Source of the DNA: Campylobacter hyointestinalis subsp. lawsonii
GTDB lineage: Bacteria > Campylobacterota > Campylobacteria > Campylobacterales > Campylobacteraceae
Length of the DNA stretch: 64,000 bases
Direction: 5' to 3'
NCBI RefSeq assembly: GCF_013372165.1
Contig: NZ_CP053828.1
Span: forward strand, 992,001-1,056,000
Position numbers and translations under genes: made by a program. This document shows positions 18,449 to 29,979 of this stretch, one piece after another (the first letter of the stretch is position 1; every line of letters starts with the position of its first letter). The notes beneath the pieces are model-generated. The model was not told the origin of the DNA, did not search any database, and saw nothing but the letters and a program-made list of their open reading frames with translations.

Positions 18449-18473
18449 TTGTATTTTTTGTAATACAAGTATA
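18449..18473 (-). promoter_or_regulatory. Promoter and operator of the toxin-antitoxin operon
   Basis: A TTGTATT / AATACAA inverted repeat (arms 18449-18455 and 18462-18468) sits immediately downstream of a minus-strand TATACT -10 box (18468-18473), about 10 bp before the antitoxin ATG. This is where RHH antitoxins usually bind for autoregulation. The -35 region is weak. Confidence 0.55.
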
Positions 18474-18513
18474 ATAAATCAAAGCTTAAAGCAAAATTAT
18501 TACGTCTAAAAAA

Positions 18514-18558
18514 CTCATAACCCAAAGGTCGGAGGTTTAAGTCCTTCTCTCGCAACCA
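18514..18558 (+). pseudogene. 3' half of an initiator tRNA-Met (CAT) gene; attachment-site remnant
   Basis: The 45 bases run from the anticodon loop CTCATAA (CAT anticodon) through the variable region and a paired T-arm (GGAGG-TTTAAGT-CCTTC) to a terminal CGCAACCA, which is the 3' end of bacterial initiator tRNA. The 5' half is absent: bases before the anticodon loop do not complete the stem, and no D-arm or acceptor 5' strand precedes it. T-loop TTCAAGT has become TTTAAGT. Such 3' tRNA pieces are typically left by integrases at one end of an island. The toxin-antitoxin pair lies just to its left. Confidence 0.8.
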
Positions 18559-18802
18559 AATAAGAATTAATTTTATCGCACTTAAATTGATTACTAAAAA
18601 CAAATTTATGGCTTCTATAATTTTTAACTAAAGGAATTCTTAATAATCTTTTATTATCTCCTAAGACTCATTCATATCTATTTAAATTTATTTTAACCAT
18701 TATTTAGTTGCGTTAGATTGCTTATGCTTTATATATCTAATGGCTAACAATTTTTAACTGCTCTCCCTATTTTTCATACTCTAACTACATAAGATATTAT
18801 TT

Positions 18803-18864
18803 GATAAATTTAAAAAACTTAATACTAAGTTGATAAGCATAGTATCAAGTTTTTTAAATTTATC
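18803..18864. repeat. Long inverted repeat upstream of the htpG promoter
   Basis: Arms of 24 bp (18803-18826 and 18841-18864) match at 23 positions, around a 14-base loop; the outer part is GATAAATTTAAAAAACTT. It abuts the -35 box of htpG (18865). It could be a terminator hairpin for transcription coming from either side, or a binding or structural site. Confidence 0.75.
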
Positions 18865-18900
18865 TTGACAAGATTAGCACTCTTTGATATAATGTGCTAA
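18865..18900 (+). promoter_or_regulatory. Consensus sigma-70 promoter of htpG overlapped by a CIRCE operator
   Basis: TTGACA (18865-18870) and TATAAT (18888-18893) are both perfect consensus with a 17-bp spacer. Overlapping them, TTAGCACTC (18874-18882), nine spacer bases and ATGTGCTAA (18892-18900) match the HrcA-binding CIRCE element TTAGCACTC-N9-GAGTGCTAA at 16 of 18 positions. HrcA bound here would cover the spacer and -10 box, so htpG is probably repressed by HrcA until heat shock. An AAGGAG site follows before the htpG ATG. Confidence 0.88.
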
Positions 18901-18919
18901 AAATTTAAGGAGATAAAAA

Positions 18920-20767
18920 ATGGCAAAAAAAGAATTTCAAACCGAAGTAAATGACCTACTAAATTTAATGATTCACTCGTTATACTCAAACAAAGAGATC
19001 TTTTTAAGAGAGCTTATATCTAATGCTAGTGATGCTTTAGACAAATTAAATTATCTATGCTTAACAGACGAATCCTATAAGAGTTTAAACTATACTCCAA
19101 AGATCGAACTTAAAATAGATAAAAATGCAAAAACTATTACCATAAGCGACAATGGTATAGGTATGAATGAAGAAGACCTTGCAAACAATCTAGGAACGAT
19201 AGCAAGAAGCGGAACCAAAGGTTTTTTAAGCTCTATGAGCGGTGATGCTAAAAAAGACAGCTCACTTATCGGACAGTTTGGAGTCGGATTTTACTCTGCA
19301 TTTATGGTAGCAAGTAAGATAGAAGTGATAAGCCGCAAAGCACTGAGCGATAAAGCTTATAAATGGAGTAGCGACGCAAAAAGTTATGAAATAGAACCAT
19401 CTTCAAAAGATACTCAAGGATCTGATATCGTGCTGTATCTAAACGATGATGAATTTAGCGATTCTTTCCGCATAGAAAGCATAATCAAAAAATACTCAAA
19501 TCATATCCCATATCCTATTTTTATGGATAAAGAAGAGTGGATAGCTCCAAAAGATGGAGAAAAAGAAGGACACTACGAAAACAAATACTCTCAAATAAAT
19601 AAAGCTTCAGCTCTTTGGAGATTGCCAAAATCAAATTTAAAACCTGAAGATTACAACGACTTTTATAAACAAATAAGCCATGATAGTAGCGATCCACTTA
19701 TGCACATACATACAAAAGCCGAAGGAAAAATAGAATACACTACCCTATTTTACATTCCAAGCGTTGCACCATTTGATCTATTTAGAGTAGATTATCAAAG
19801 CGGTGTAAAACTATATGTAAAAAGAGTGTTTATCACAGATGACGCAAAAGAGTTGCTTCCACCGTATTTGAGATTTGTCCGTGGTATTATGGATGTCGAA
19901 GATCTACCATTAAACGTGAGTCGTGAAATTTTACAAGAAAACAAGATATTAGCTAGTGTAAAAGAACAAAGTGTTAAAAAGATACTATCTGAGCTTGAAA
20001 AAACATTAAATAATGATAGAGAAAAATATGTCAAATTTTACTCGCTTTTTGGCAAGGTATTAAAAGAAGGACTTTATGGATTTAATTCAAATAAAGATGA
20101 GCTTTTAAATTTGTGTTTGTTTAAATCAAGCAGTAGAGATGGGTTAGTAAGCCTAAAAGAGTATAAATCAGCAATGAAAGAAGATCAAAAATCCATATAT
20201 TACATAAGCGGTCAAAACGAGAAAATGTTAAGAAACTCACCGCTCCTTGAAAACTTTAAAGCAAAAGGTATAGAAGTGCTTATCTGTGACGAAGAGATAG
20301 ATACTATCGTAATGCCTATGGTATATGAATTTGACAAAACACCTATAAAACCGGTAAATAACTCAGACATTAACGACGAGATAAAAAGCGATGAAAAAAT
20401 AGATGATACACTATATGCAAAATTACTAGTAAAAATCAAAGAGGCATTAAAAGATGAGATCAAAGATGTAAAAATTTCAAGCCGCTTAAATGACTCAGCA
20501 GCTTGTCTTATATTTGACAAAAACGATCCTGATTATGCTATGCAAATGATGTTTAAACAAATGGGAGAAGTTGCCCCAAAAGTAAAACCTATCTTAGAGA
20601 TAAACCCTAAACACGAACTATTTGCCAAGCTAGAAAACAATGAGCTTATGGTAGATGACATCTCAAATTTACTTCTAAATATGGCAAAAATCAGCGAAGG
20701 AATACCAGTAGATAATCCAAGCGAATTTGCCAAAAAACTCACAAATATAATGGTAAAAGCATTGTAA
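18920..20767 (+). CDS. htpG: Hsp90-family chaperone HtpG
   Basis: Cytoplasmic ATP-dependent dimeric chaperone. 615 aa, normal for bacteria. N-terminal GHKL ATPase motifs: [13 protein letters not shown] (Mg/ATP), [21 protein letters not shown] and [14 protein letters not shown]; the middle domain carries [13 protein letters not shown] with the catalytic-loop arginine; the C-terminal dimerisation domain is shorter and more divergent, with an acidic stretch near 475-490. AAGGAG six bases upstream fixes the start. It is monocistronic, driven by the CIRCE-containing promoter at 18865-18900 and ended by a terminator at 20772-20795. Confidence 0.98.
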   Translation: MAKKEFQTEVNDLLNLMIHSLYSNKEIFLRELISNASDALDKLNYLCLTDESYKSLNYTPKIELKIDKNAKTITISDNGIGMNEEDLANNLGTIARSGTKGFLSSMSGDAKKDSSLIGQFGVGFYSAFMVASKIEVISRKALSDKAYKWSSDAKSYEIEPSSKDTQGSDIVLYLNDDEFSDSFRIESIIKKYSNHIPYPIFMDKEEWIAPKDGEKEGHYENKYSQINKASALWRLPKSNLKPEDYNDFYKQISHDSSDPLMHIHTKAEGKIEYTTLFYIPSVAPFDLFRVDYQSGVKLYVKRVFITDDAKELLPPYLRFVRGIMDVEDLPLNVSREILQENKILASVKEQSVKKILSELEKTLNNDREKYVKFYSLFGKVLKEGLYGFNSNKDELLNLCLFKSSSRDGLVSLKEYKSAMKEDQKSIYYISGQNEKMLRNSPLLENFKAKGIEVLICDEEIDTIVMPMVYEFDKTPIKPVNNSDINDEIKSDEKIDDTLYAKLLVKIKEALKDEIKDVKISSRLNDSAACLIFDKNDPDYAMQMMFKQMGEVAPKVKPILEINPKHELFAKLENNELMVDDISNLLLNMAKISEGIPVDNPSEFAKKLTNIMVKAL

Positions 20768-20771
20768 ATGC

Positions 20772-20795
20772 AAAGGAGAGTCTAACTCTCCTTTT
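20772..20795 (+). terminator. Rho-independent terminator of htpG
   Basis: AAAGGAGAGT and ACTCTCCTTT pair perfectly (10 bp) around a CTA loop and run into TTTTATT, four bases after the htpG stop codon. Confidence 0.9.
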
Positions 20796-21113
20796 ATTAA
20801 AGTTCGATCTTTGCTAATATTTATCACGCTTATTTTGATTTTACTTTTTTAAATTTTTAATAAATTCTTTTAAAATTATTATAGATATTTTATATTTATA
20901 TTATACCTTATTTTAATATTTTTATTTATTGTATTATATGCTATGACAAATATTTTTTATTAAAACCAAATTTAATAGAGCTAAACTATACAGACGTTAT
21001 TAAATTGATGAATAAGTTATAGAGATTTAAACATTACAAACAAGATTATGATATAAAAAAAGAAGATATCATAAATAAAAATTTACTTTATACATTGCTT
21101 TTTATCAAACAAA
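20796..21113. other. Gene-free AT-rich stretch after htpG
   Basis: No intact gene. On the plus strand one frame is open except for a single TAG and could be read as about 75 residues (ending near PRLADLLYAKRT, which runs into the next remnant), without a start codon or ribosome site. It may be an eroded gene; nothing identifies it. Confidence 0.4.
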
Positions 21114-21295
21114 CTAATTATGTTGCTTTACCGCGTCTTGCAGATCTGCTATATGCAAAGCGTACTTAGTCAGTGTCATACAGCTCTTTTGGCAACCGTA
21201 GCACCATTAAAGAGCTTGAGCGCTACTGATTTCACGCTACTTATAGCTAAAATATCAGTAAAAATATGACTAGCAGATGACGCAGATAAATTTAG
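21114..21295 (-). pseudogene. Frameshifted C-terminal remnant of an unidentified protein
   Basis: On the minus strand a frame reads SHIFTDILAISSVKS then VALKLFNGATVAKRAV to a stop, and at that point a shifted frame continues as MTLTKYALHIADLQDAVKQHN up to a TAG at 21114-21116. The two halves join naturally across one frameshift, and GC content is higher than in the surrounding gap. I do not recognise the family. It lies just downstream of a broken CoA-transferase gene on the same strand, so this is a decaying neighbourhood. Confidence 0.5.
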
Positions 21296-21335
21296 AAGAT
21301 TAAGTCCGAATTTAGATAAATCCGGACTTGTAAAT

Positions 21336-22865
<1,530 letters not shown>

Positions 22866-23087
22866 TTTTATCCTTTAAACTTAAGTGATTTGATTATAAC
22901 AATTTTGCCGTAATTTTTATCATTAAATTTGTTAGTAATAAAATATTTTAAGTATATTTTTAGATATAGATTATGTGTAAATATGTAACTTATTGTATTT
23001 TCCAAAATGTTTCAAAAGATAACTTTATATAAATTTAGCTATAGCGACAAAAAATGATTAAACGATAAATTATTTAAATTTGCATCA

Positions 23088-25121
23088 TCAAAATCGCTTT
23101 ACCATCTGTGCTTCTTCTAAAAAACAGCTCGGTTTATAGTCTATTTTTCTGATTTTATCATATTTTGCATAGCTAAGATACAGCTCGTCACGCGCCCTTG
23201 TAACTGCTACGTAAAATAGCCTTCTTTCTTCTTCTAAGCTCCCGCCCATTCCCATAAGTTTTAAATTTGGAAAACGATTCTGTGCTAGATCTACAACAAA
23301 AACTTGTCCAAACTCAAGCCCCTTACTAGCATGCACGGTTAGTAAATTTACGCCTTCGCCTTCGCTCATCTCAGATCTACCAAGCGTCAAAAAGTTATAA
23401 AATATATCACAATTACTATGGCGCTTACTCATTTCTAAAAGCACTTTTGCTTTTGCGTAAATTCTATTTACTGCTTCTTTTTTAAGCTCTTCATTGATAT
23501 TTCCGTTTTTTAAAGTGGCTCTTTTATGTGCTAAATACTCTACTATGATGCCATAAGCTTTTGAGTTTATGGCAGAATTTACTATTCCATAAGAGTTTGT
23601 TTCGTTTTGAATTTGCTTTAAAAGCTCATAAAGACTTGATAAAAAGATCGCCCCATTGTTGTTTAAATTTGAATAATTCAGCACCGGATTACTCATAAAT
23701 AATGGATCAAGTCCAAGACCAGCAAATCTTGCACTATCCATAAATTCGCTAAAATCGTCAAAAAGCCCGAGCTGGTAATTCTTATTTTTTTTCTCATACA
23801 CTTTCGCGTTTTTATCCGGATTTAAAAGCCCTTTTACGATATCATTATCTCCTAAAACTAAAAGCGCATCAAATATCTCCTTAGCAGCTGCATTTCCCAC
23901 ACCGCGCACGTATTCAAATATATGGATAAACGCCATAATATCTTTTGGATTAACAAAAATTCCTATCAGATCTATAAGCGCTTTTATCTCTTTAGCTTCA
24001 AAAAAACTAACGCCGCCCTTTCTTTTACACGCAATGCCTTGCTCTTTTAAAGCGACCTCAAGTCCGTCCGCGCTTGAATTATTGCGAAAAATTATCGCTA
24101 TATCATCTTTTTTATATATACTATTTGCCACCATCTCAGAGATATTTTCATATTGATGAAATAGCTCTTCATAAACTAAAAGCTTTGGGGCTTTAAAATT
24201 CCCCACGCGACTTACAGTAAGCTCTTTTGGATAAAGACGAGGATTATTTGAAATAACCTTATTTGCAAGAGCAAGTATCTTTGAGCTACTTCTATAATTT
24301 ATATTTAAAGTATGAATTCTAGCATCCTTATAACGCTCACTAAATCCACCTATGATATCGATATTTGCACCATTAAACGCATATATACTCTGGTCAAAAT
24401 CACCCACGCAAAACAGACTTTTGGTCTTAAAAGCATCTATCAAAGAGCCTTGAAGAGAATTCGTATCTTGGTACTCATCGACTAGGATTTCATCAAATTC
24501 TATCCTTGCTCCCTTTCTTAGCTCACCTCGCATTTTGATTAGCAGGTCATTAAAATCGGCGTAGTTGAACTTTGCTTTTTCATTTTCAAACTCACGCAAG
24601 ATATCTTCATAAATTTCTGCGTACTGTGCCTGATCTTCATAATTTATGCTAAACCAATCAGCAAAGCTTTCGTTATTTACACAAGAGTTGCAAAAAAGCG
24701 AGTAAATGTCATAAAGATAAGCTCCGCTATAAGCTTTTACTTCGCCTATTCTATGAAACTCGCGCCTTTCTACTAAGCTTTTTAAAAGCGTTTTGAGCTC
24801 ACTTGGCTGCTTTAAAATGACGCCTTTATTTAGCTTTTTTAAAAGCAAATTTGATACTGAGTGAAAAGTTCCAGCAGTGACTAAATTTACTATTTTTTTA
24901 TCAAAAAATCTTCCAAGACGCTCCAACATCTCGCTTGAAGCCTTGTTTGTAAATGTAAGAAGCAGAATTTTTTCTGGTTTTATACCTAAATTTAAAAGAT
25001 GAGCTATGCGAGCAACGATCGTACTGGTTTTTCCAGTTCCTGCACTAGCTATGACTAAATTTCGTCCCATTGAAGTCGTAGCTGCGCTGTATTGTTCGCG
25101 ATTTAGTTTTGAAAGTGGCAT
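23088..25121 (-). CDS. UvrD/Rep-family ATP-dependent DNA helicase
   Basis: Superfamily 1A 3'-5' helicase, cytoplasmic, used in repair or replication restart. 677 aa. Motifs in order: Q-motif LNREQYSA, Walker A ASAGTGKTST, motif II DEYQDTNSLQ, motif III GDFDQSIYAFNGA, motif IV INYRSSSKI, motif V LLTVHASKGLEF, motif VI RLFYVAVTRARDELYL. The length is nearer to Rep than to UvrD/PcrA, and the C-terminal tail is short. It stands alone between the CoA-transferase pseudogene and fumC. A gap of about 220 bp on either side contains no gene. Confidence 0.93.
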   Translation of the reverse strand: MPLSKLNREQYSAATTSMGRNLVIASAGTGKTSTIVARIAHLLNLGIKPEKILLLTFTNKASSEMLERLGRFFDKKIVNLVTAGTFHSVSNLLLKKLNKGVILKQPSELKTLLKSLVERREFHRIGEVKAYSGAYLYDIYSLFCNSCVNNESFADWFSINYEDQAQYAEIYEDILREFENEKAKFNYADFNDLLIKMRGELRKGARIEFDEILVDEYQDTNSLQGSLIDAFKTKSLFCVGDFDQSIYAFNGANIDIIGGFSERYKDARIHTLNINYRSSSKILALANKVISNNPRLYPKELTVSRVGNFKAPKLLVYEELFHQYENISEMVANSIYKKDDIAIIFRNNSSADGLEVALKEQGIACKRKGGVSFFEAKEIKALIDLIGIFVNPKDIMAFIHIFEYVRGVGNAAAKEIFDALLVLGDNDIVKGLLNPDKNAKVYEKKNKNYQLGLFDDFSEFMDSARFAGLGLDPLFMSNPVLNYSNLNNNGAIFLSSLYELLKQIQNETNSYGIVNSAINSKAYGIIVEYLAHKRATLKNGNINEELKKEAVNRIYAKAKVLLEMSKRHSNCDIFYNFLTLGRSEMSEGEGVNLLTVHASKGLEFGQVFVVDLAQNRFPNLKLMGMGGSLEEERRLFYVAVTRARDELYLSYAKYDKIRKIDYKPSCFLEEAQMVKRF

Positions 25122-25330
25122 AAAACTCCTTTAAAAAGCGATAATTCTAGCCTCTTTTTACTAAATTTATAATAATACAAACCAAAAAAACATAAATTCT
25201 CAATTTATAAGTGTAATATTCAAATCCTTATAGCCTACGTATATGCCATAATTACTCTAATCTAAATCAAAAAATATATAAATCAAACAGAGCAGACATC
25301 GGAGTCATAACGACCCCGAAATATACAAAT

Positions 25331-26728
25331 TTACTTTTTAGGAGCGGTCATATCTTCAGGTTTTACCCACTCATCAAACTGAGCAGCTGTCAAAAGACCT
25401 AAATTTATAGCTTCTTCTTTTAAAGTCGTACCGTGCTTATGAGCAGTTTTTGCTATTTTTGCCGCATTTTCATATCCGATATGCGGATTTAGCGCAGTTA
25501 CTAGCATAAGGCTTTCATGAAGAAGTTTATCTATTTTGGCTTCATTTGCAGTGATTCCTAAAGCGCAATGATCGTTGAAGCTAACCATAGCGTCGCTTAA
25601 AAGACGAATACTCTCAAGCAAGTTATGAGTAAGTACAGGTTTAAATACGTTTAGCTCAAAGTTACCTTGAGACGCAGCCATCGCAACGCTTACGTGATTT
25701 CCTGCTACTTGGACGGCTACCATGGTTACGGCTTCGCATTGAGTAGGATTTACTTTACCTGGCATGATAGAGCTTCCGGGTTCGTTTTCAGGGATATTTA
25801 TCTCACCGATACCGCATCTTGGACCGCTTGCTAACCAACGAACGTCATTTGCTATTTTCATTAAATTTGATGCAAGTCCGTTTAATGCACCGCTTAAGAA
25901 AACTTCTGCATCATGACTTGTTAAGCCGTGGAACTTGTTTGGATGAGATTTAAACTTAAACTCTGTTTTTGTTAAATCGTTCAAAACTTTGCTCACCATA
26001 GGACTAAAATCAGGATGAGAATTTAGACCCGTACCAACAGCAGTTCCGCCTATTGCAAGTTCTTCTAAAAACGGCAAACTAGCTAACACTTGAGCTTTAC
26101 TAGCTTTTAGCATATGAGCATATCCGCTAAACTCTTGACCTAAGGTTAAAGGAGTAGCGTCTTGTAAGTGAGTTCTACCGATTTTAACGATATTAGCAAA
26201 TTCTTTGCTCTTTGCTTCAAGTGTAGCCAAAAGCTTATCAATAGCTGGGAAAAGCTGTTTTTGAAGCTCTAAAACAAAAGCGATTCTCATAGCTGTCGGA
26301 TAAGTATCATTTGAGCTTTGACCTTTATTTACATCATCATTTGGATGAACTAATTTTTTTGTTCTAAAATCCTCACCTAAAAGCTCAGTAGAGCGGTTAG
26401 CGATAACTTCGTTTAAATTCATATTTGATTGAGTTCCGCTACCTGTTTGCCATACTACAAGTGGGAAATTTCCATCTAACTTACCACTTAAAATTTCATC
26501 GCAAGCCTCGCCGATAGCTTTTGTTTTAGCATCATCTAAGCGACCAAGTTTGTTATTTACGATAGCGCAAGCCTTTTTAAGATAGGCAAAACCCTCTATA
26601 ACCTCGCTTGGCATTGTGCCTTTGCCAATTTTGAAATTTTCTAAACTTCTCTCAGTTTGAGCTCCCCAATACTTGTCGTTTGGCACCTTAATCTCACCCA
26701 TTGTGTCTTTTTCAATGCGAAATTCCAT
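25331..26728 (-). CDS. fumC: Fumarate hydratase class II
   Basis: Iron-independent fumarase that interconverts fumarate and malate in the citric-acid cycle. 465 aa. The signature [16 protein letters not shown], the substrate loop [19 protein letters not shown] and the [14 protein letters not shown] block identify the fumarase/aspartase superfamily; [20 protein letters not shown] and overall length favour fumarase over aspartase or argininosuccinate lyase. AAGGAAGC precedes the ATG, and a TATAAT box lies about 30 bp further upstream (26760-26765). It is divergent from valS. Confidence 0.95.
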   Translation of the reverse strand: MEFRIEKDTMGEIKVPNDKYWGAQTERSLENFKIGKGTMPSEVIEGFAYLKKACAIVNNKLGRLDDAKTKAIGEACDEILSGKLDGNFPLVVWQTGSGTQSNMNLNEVIANRSTELLGEDFRTKKLVHPNDDVNKGQSSNDTYPTAMRIAFVLELQKQLFPAIDKLLATLEAKSKEFANIVKIGRTHLQDATPLTLGQEFSGYAHMLKASKAQVLASLPFLEELAIGGTAVGTGLNSHPDFSPMVSKVLNDLTKTEFKFKSHPNKFHGLTSHDAEVFLSGALNGLASNLMKIANDVRWLASGPRCGIGEINIPENEPGSSIMPGKVNPTQCEAVTMVAVQVAGNHVSVAMAASQGNFELNVFKPVLTHNLLESIRLLSDAMVSFNDHCALGITANEAKIDKLLHESLMLVTALNPHIGYENAAKIAKTAHKHGTTLKEEAINLGLLTAAQFDEWVKPEDMTAPKK

Positions 26729-26759
26729 AATGCTTCCTTTTAAAAAAATATATTTTTCG

Positions 26760-26765
26760 ATTATA
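26760..26765 (-). promoter_or_regulatory. -10 box of fumC
   Basis: Minus-strand TATAAT about 32 bp upstream of the fumC ATG, after a T-rich region with no good -35, which is normal for Campylobacter sigma-70 promoters. Confidence 0.6.
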
Positions 26766-26807
26766 TCATTTAAATTTAAAAATAAAAATTTAATTTCTAA
26801 TTAAAAA

Positions 26808-26836
26808 TTGACAAAAGTAATTTTTAAGAATATGAC
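26808..26836 (+). promoter_or_regulatory. Likely promoter of valS
   Basis: TTGACA (26808-26813) and TATGAC (26831-26836) with 17 bp between them, about 70 bp upstream of the valS start. A second candidate -10 (GATAAAAT) is closer to the gene. Confidence 0.5.
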
Positions 26837-26907
26837 GCATTTACGTAAGTATGTTATTAGCTAAATTTAGATAAAATCTAGCATTTTTTAAATTTAAAGG
26901 TAAATTT

Positions 26908-29526
26908 ATGGCTGATTTTTATAATCCAAAAGAAGTTGAAGAAAAATTCTATAAAATTTGGGAAGAGCGTGGGTATTTTGAGATAGATGCAAACTTAGAT
27001 ATCTTAGAAGAAGATAAGAAATTTTGCATAATGATGCCACCGCCAAACGTCACAGGAGTCCTACATATAGGGCACGCTCTTACATTTACTTTACAAGATA
27101 TAATGACAAGATACAAAAGAATGGATGGCTTTAAAACTCTTTGGCAGCCTGGACTTGATCACGCAGGAATCGCTACTCAAAATGTGGTTGAAAAACAGCT
27201 TTTAGCTAGTGGGGTTACAAAAGAACAGATCGGACGCGAAGAATTCCTTAAAAAAACCTGGGAATGGAAAGAAAAAAGTGGCGGTACGATAGTGCATCAA
27301 ATGCGACGTCTTGGCATAACACCTGCTTGGAGTAGAGAGCGATTTACTATGGATGCTGGGCTTAAAAATGCTGTAAGAAAAGCTTTTGTAAATTTATACA
27401 ATAAAGGCTTGATAGTTCGTGCAAACTATATGGTAAATTGGTGTACGCACGATGGCGCCCTTAGCGATATAGAAGTAGAACACAAAGCAAATAAAGGCAA
27501 ACTTTATCATATAAAATATCCTATAGTTGATAGCGATAAATTTATAATAGTCGCAACTACTAGACCAGAGACGTACTTTGGCGATACCGCCGTCATGGTA
27601 AATCCAAACGATGAGAGATACAAAGAGCTTGTAGGTAAATTTGTCACTCTTCCTATCATTAATCGCCGCATACAAATCATAGCCGATGATCACGTAGATA
27701 TGGACTTTGGAACAGGTATAGTTAAAGTCACTCCGGCTCACGACACGAATGACTATGAAGTCGGTAACAAACACGGCTTAGAGTTCATCACGGTATTTGA
27801 TGAGAAAGGTATATTAAATGAGCAGTGCGGTGAGTTTGAAGGACTAGAAAGACTTGAAGCAAGAGATAAAGTAGTAGCCAAACTAGAGTCTTTAGGCTTT
27901 GTAGAAAAGATAGAAGACTATGAAAATCAAGTCGGATACTGCTATCGCTGCAAAAATGTAGTAGAACCATACATATCAAAACAGTGGTTTGTCAAATCTA
28001 CTATCGCCGATGAAGCTATCAAAAGCGTAAATAGTGGCGGAGCTGAGTTTTTCCCATCTCATTGGATAAATAGCTTTAATGCGTGGATGAGAGAGCTAAA
28101 AGACTGGTGCATAAGCCGTCAGCTATGGTGGGGACATCAAATTCCTGTATTTTACTGCGAATGCGGACATGAGTGGGCAGATGAAAACGAAAAACCACTC
28201 AAATGCCCAAAATGTGGCGGAAATAAATTTACTCAAGACAAAGATGTTCTTGATACGTGGTTTAGCTCAGGACTTTGGCCTATCTCAACACTTGGCTGGG
28301 GAAATGGTGATGCGCTGAAAAATGAGAAATGGTTTGATGAAGACTTGAGCGAATTTTATCCAAATTCTATGCTTATAACAGGATTTGACATACTATTTTT
28401 CTGGGTTGCTAGGATGATGTTTCAGTGTGACAATGCAACTAACAAACTTCCGTTTAAAGACATCTATCTTCACGCTCTTGTCAAAGATAAAGACGGCAAA
28501 AAAATGAGTAAAAGCAGTGGAAATGTGATAGATCCACTTACTAAAATAGACGAATACTCAGCCGATATCTTGCGTTTTACTCTTACTTTACTTTGCGTGC
28601 AAGGTCGCGACATTAGACTTAGCGAAGAAAAAATGGTATTAGTAAGAAACTTCACAAATAAGCTTTATAACGCTAGTAAATTCCTACTTCTAAACGCGGA
28701 TAAATTCCCTGATTTTGATGAAAATAGTATAAAAACAGAACTTGGTAGATATATGCTAAGTCGCTTTAAAAGCTGCGTAAATTCACTAAGATCAAATTTA
28801 GACATATACAGATTTAATGACGCAGCAAATGACATATATAAATTCCTTTGGGATGAGTTTTGCGACTGGGGTATTGAGCTATCAAAAGTAGATAAAAGTA
28901 GTGTGATCGAGCTAGGAATGATATTTAAAGAAAGTATGAAGCTACTAAGCCCGTTTATGCCTTTTATCAGCGAGTATTTATATCACGAATTAAGCGGTAC
29001 AAACTTAGAAAATTCTAGATCCATAATGGTGATGAAATACCCTAAGATCAGCACTCCAGATAAAAAAATAGTCGAAACTTGGAGCGCAGTCATAGAAGCT
29101 ATAGTAAGCTTAAGGCGTGCAAAAGCGACTATAGATCAAGGCAATGCAAAAGTACAAAAAGCTTATATTAAATTTAATAATAAAATAGATATAAACGGAG
29201 TTACAAATTACATCAAACTACTTGCAAAATGCGAAGAGATAGAGCTAACAGATGAGATAATCCCAAATTCCGCTAGAGATGTGAGCGAGAATCTTGAGAG
29301 TTTCGTACCGCTTGATGGCGTAGATACCGCCCCTATCATCGCTAGACTCATTTCGCAAAAATCAAAGCTTGAAAAAGAGATAGCTAAACTTGAAAATATG
29401 CTAAATAATGAAAAATTCGTAGCAAACGCTCCAGAAGCCGTCTTGAGCGCTAACCGCGAAGGCCTAGCCACCGCAAAAGCTAAATTTGAAAAAGTCGTAA
29501 GCGAACTCAAAGTTTTAGGTAGATAA
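26908..29526 (+). CDS. valS: Valyl-tRNA synthetase
   Basis: Class I synthetase that charges tRNA-Val and edits Thr-tRNA-Val. 872 aa. Motifs: HIGH-type PPNVTGVLHIGHAL, the CP1 editing domain (about 190-340, with TTRPETYFGDTAV), cysteine pairs CYRCKNVVEPYISK and CECGHEW...CPKCGG that may bind zinc, KMSKS in KDGKKMSKSSGNV, and a C-terminal coiled coil (SKLEKEIAKLENML) that braces the tRNA. AAAGG precedes the ATG. It heads a plus-strand run with the DsrE-like gene, metN and metI. Confidence 0.98.
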   Translation: MADFYNPKEVEEKFYKIWEERGYFEIDANLDILEEDKKFCIMMPPPNVTGVLHIGHALTFTLQDIMTRYKRMDGFKTLWQPGLDHAGIATQNVVEKQLLASGVTKEQIGREEFLKKTWEWKEKSGGTIVHQMRRLGITPAWSRERFTMDAGLKNAVRKAFVNLYNKGLIVRANYMVNWCTHDGALSDIEVEHKANKGKLYHIKYPIVDSDKFIIVATTRPETYFGDTAVMVNPNDERYKELVGKFVTLPIINRRIQIIADDHVDMDFGTGIVKVTPAHDTNDYEVGNKHGLEFITVFDEKGILNEQCGEFEGLERLEARDKVVAKLESLGFVEKIEDYENQVGYCYRCKNVVEPYISKQWFVKSTIADEAIKSVNSGGAEFFPSHWINSFNAWMRELKDWCISRQLWWGHQIPVFYCECGHEWADENEKPLKCPKCGGNKFTQDKDVLDTWFSSGLWPISTLGWGNGDALKNEKWFDEDLSEFYPNSMLITGFDILFFWVARMMFQCDNATNKLPFKDIYLHALVKDKDGKKMSKSSGNVIDPLTKIDEYSADILRFTLTLLCVQGRDIRLSEEKMVLVRNFTNKLYNASKFLLLNADKFPDFDENSIKTELGRYMLSRFKSCVNSLRSNLDIYRFNDAANDIYKFLWDEFCDWGIELSKVDKSSVIELGMIFKESMKLLSPFMPFISEYLYHELSGTNLENSRSIMVMKYPKISTPDKKIVETWSAVIEAIVSLRRAKATIDQGNAKVQKAYIKFNNKIDINGVTNYIKLLAKCEEIELTDEIIPNSARDVSENLESFVPLDGVDTAPIIARLISQKSKLEKEIAKLENMLNNEKFVANAPEAVLSANREGLATAKAKFEKVVSELKVLGR

Positions 29527-29552
29527 AAATAGACTTTTATTAAAGATGGATT

Positions 29553-29966
29553 ATGAATTTAGGTCGTATTATTTTAGCAGGTTTATTATTTGTCGTTACT
29601 ATGTCGGCTAAAGATATAAATGTAGTTATTTTTCTAGCCGATAAAGCTAAATTTGATAGTGCTTTTATAATCACTAGCGGTTTGCAAAAAACACTTGAAA
29701 AAGATGAAAAAGCAGATATCGAGCTTGTTTTAGGTGGAAGTTCTGTTGAAATTTTTGCTAGCAGATCCAAAAAAGATCTAGAAATGCAAGAGAAAATCAA
29801 ATCACTTATAGCTATGCCAAACGTCAGAGTAGTGGCTTGTGATGGAGCAATAAAAAGAAACGGTATCAATGTAGCTTGGCTAAGCGATGGTATAAAAACA
29901 GTCAAAGCAGCACCAAAAGAAGTAGTTTTAAGGCAGCTTGATGGATACGCGGTATTGCAACCATAA
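29553..29966 (+). CDS. Exported DsrE/DsrF-like protein
   Basis: 137 aa with an N-terminal signal peptide ([14 protein letters not shown]) and a DsrE-like alpha/beta core: [17 protein letters not shown] at the start, a central [13 protein letters not shown] strand, then [16 protein letters not shown] and [13 protein letters not shown]. The cysteine in RVVACDGA is where DsrE-family sulfur-transfer cysteines often sit. It lies 27 bp after valS and 13 bp before metN. The DsrE assignment is from fold pattern and is moderate. Export to the periplasm is less usual for the family. Confidence 0.65.
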   Translation: MNLGRIILAGLLFVVTMSAKDINVVIFLADKAKFDSAFIITSGLQKTLEKDEKADIELVLGGSSVEIFASRSKKDLEMQEKIKSLIAMPNVRVVACDGAIKRNGINVAWLSDGIKTVKAAPKEVVLRQLDGYAVLQP

Positions 29967-29979
29967 AAAAGGAACGTCA

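Noticed and set aside
18439-18603. N-terminal extension of the antitoxin reading WLREKDLNLRPLGYE
   Set aside because: This peptide is the reverse translation of a tRNA 3' half (18514-18558), a familiar false protein; the real start with AAGGA is at 18438.
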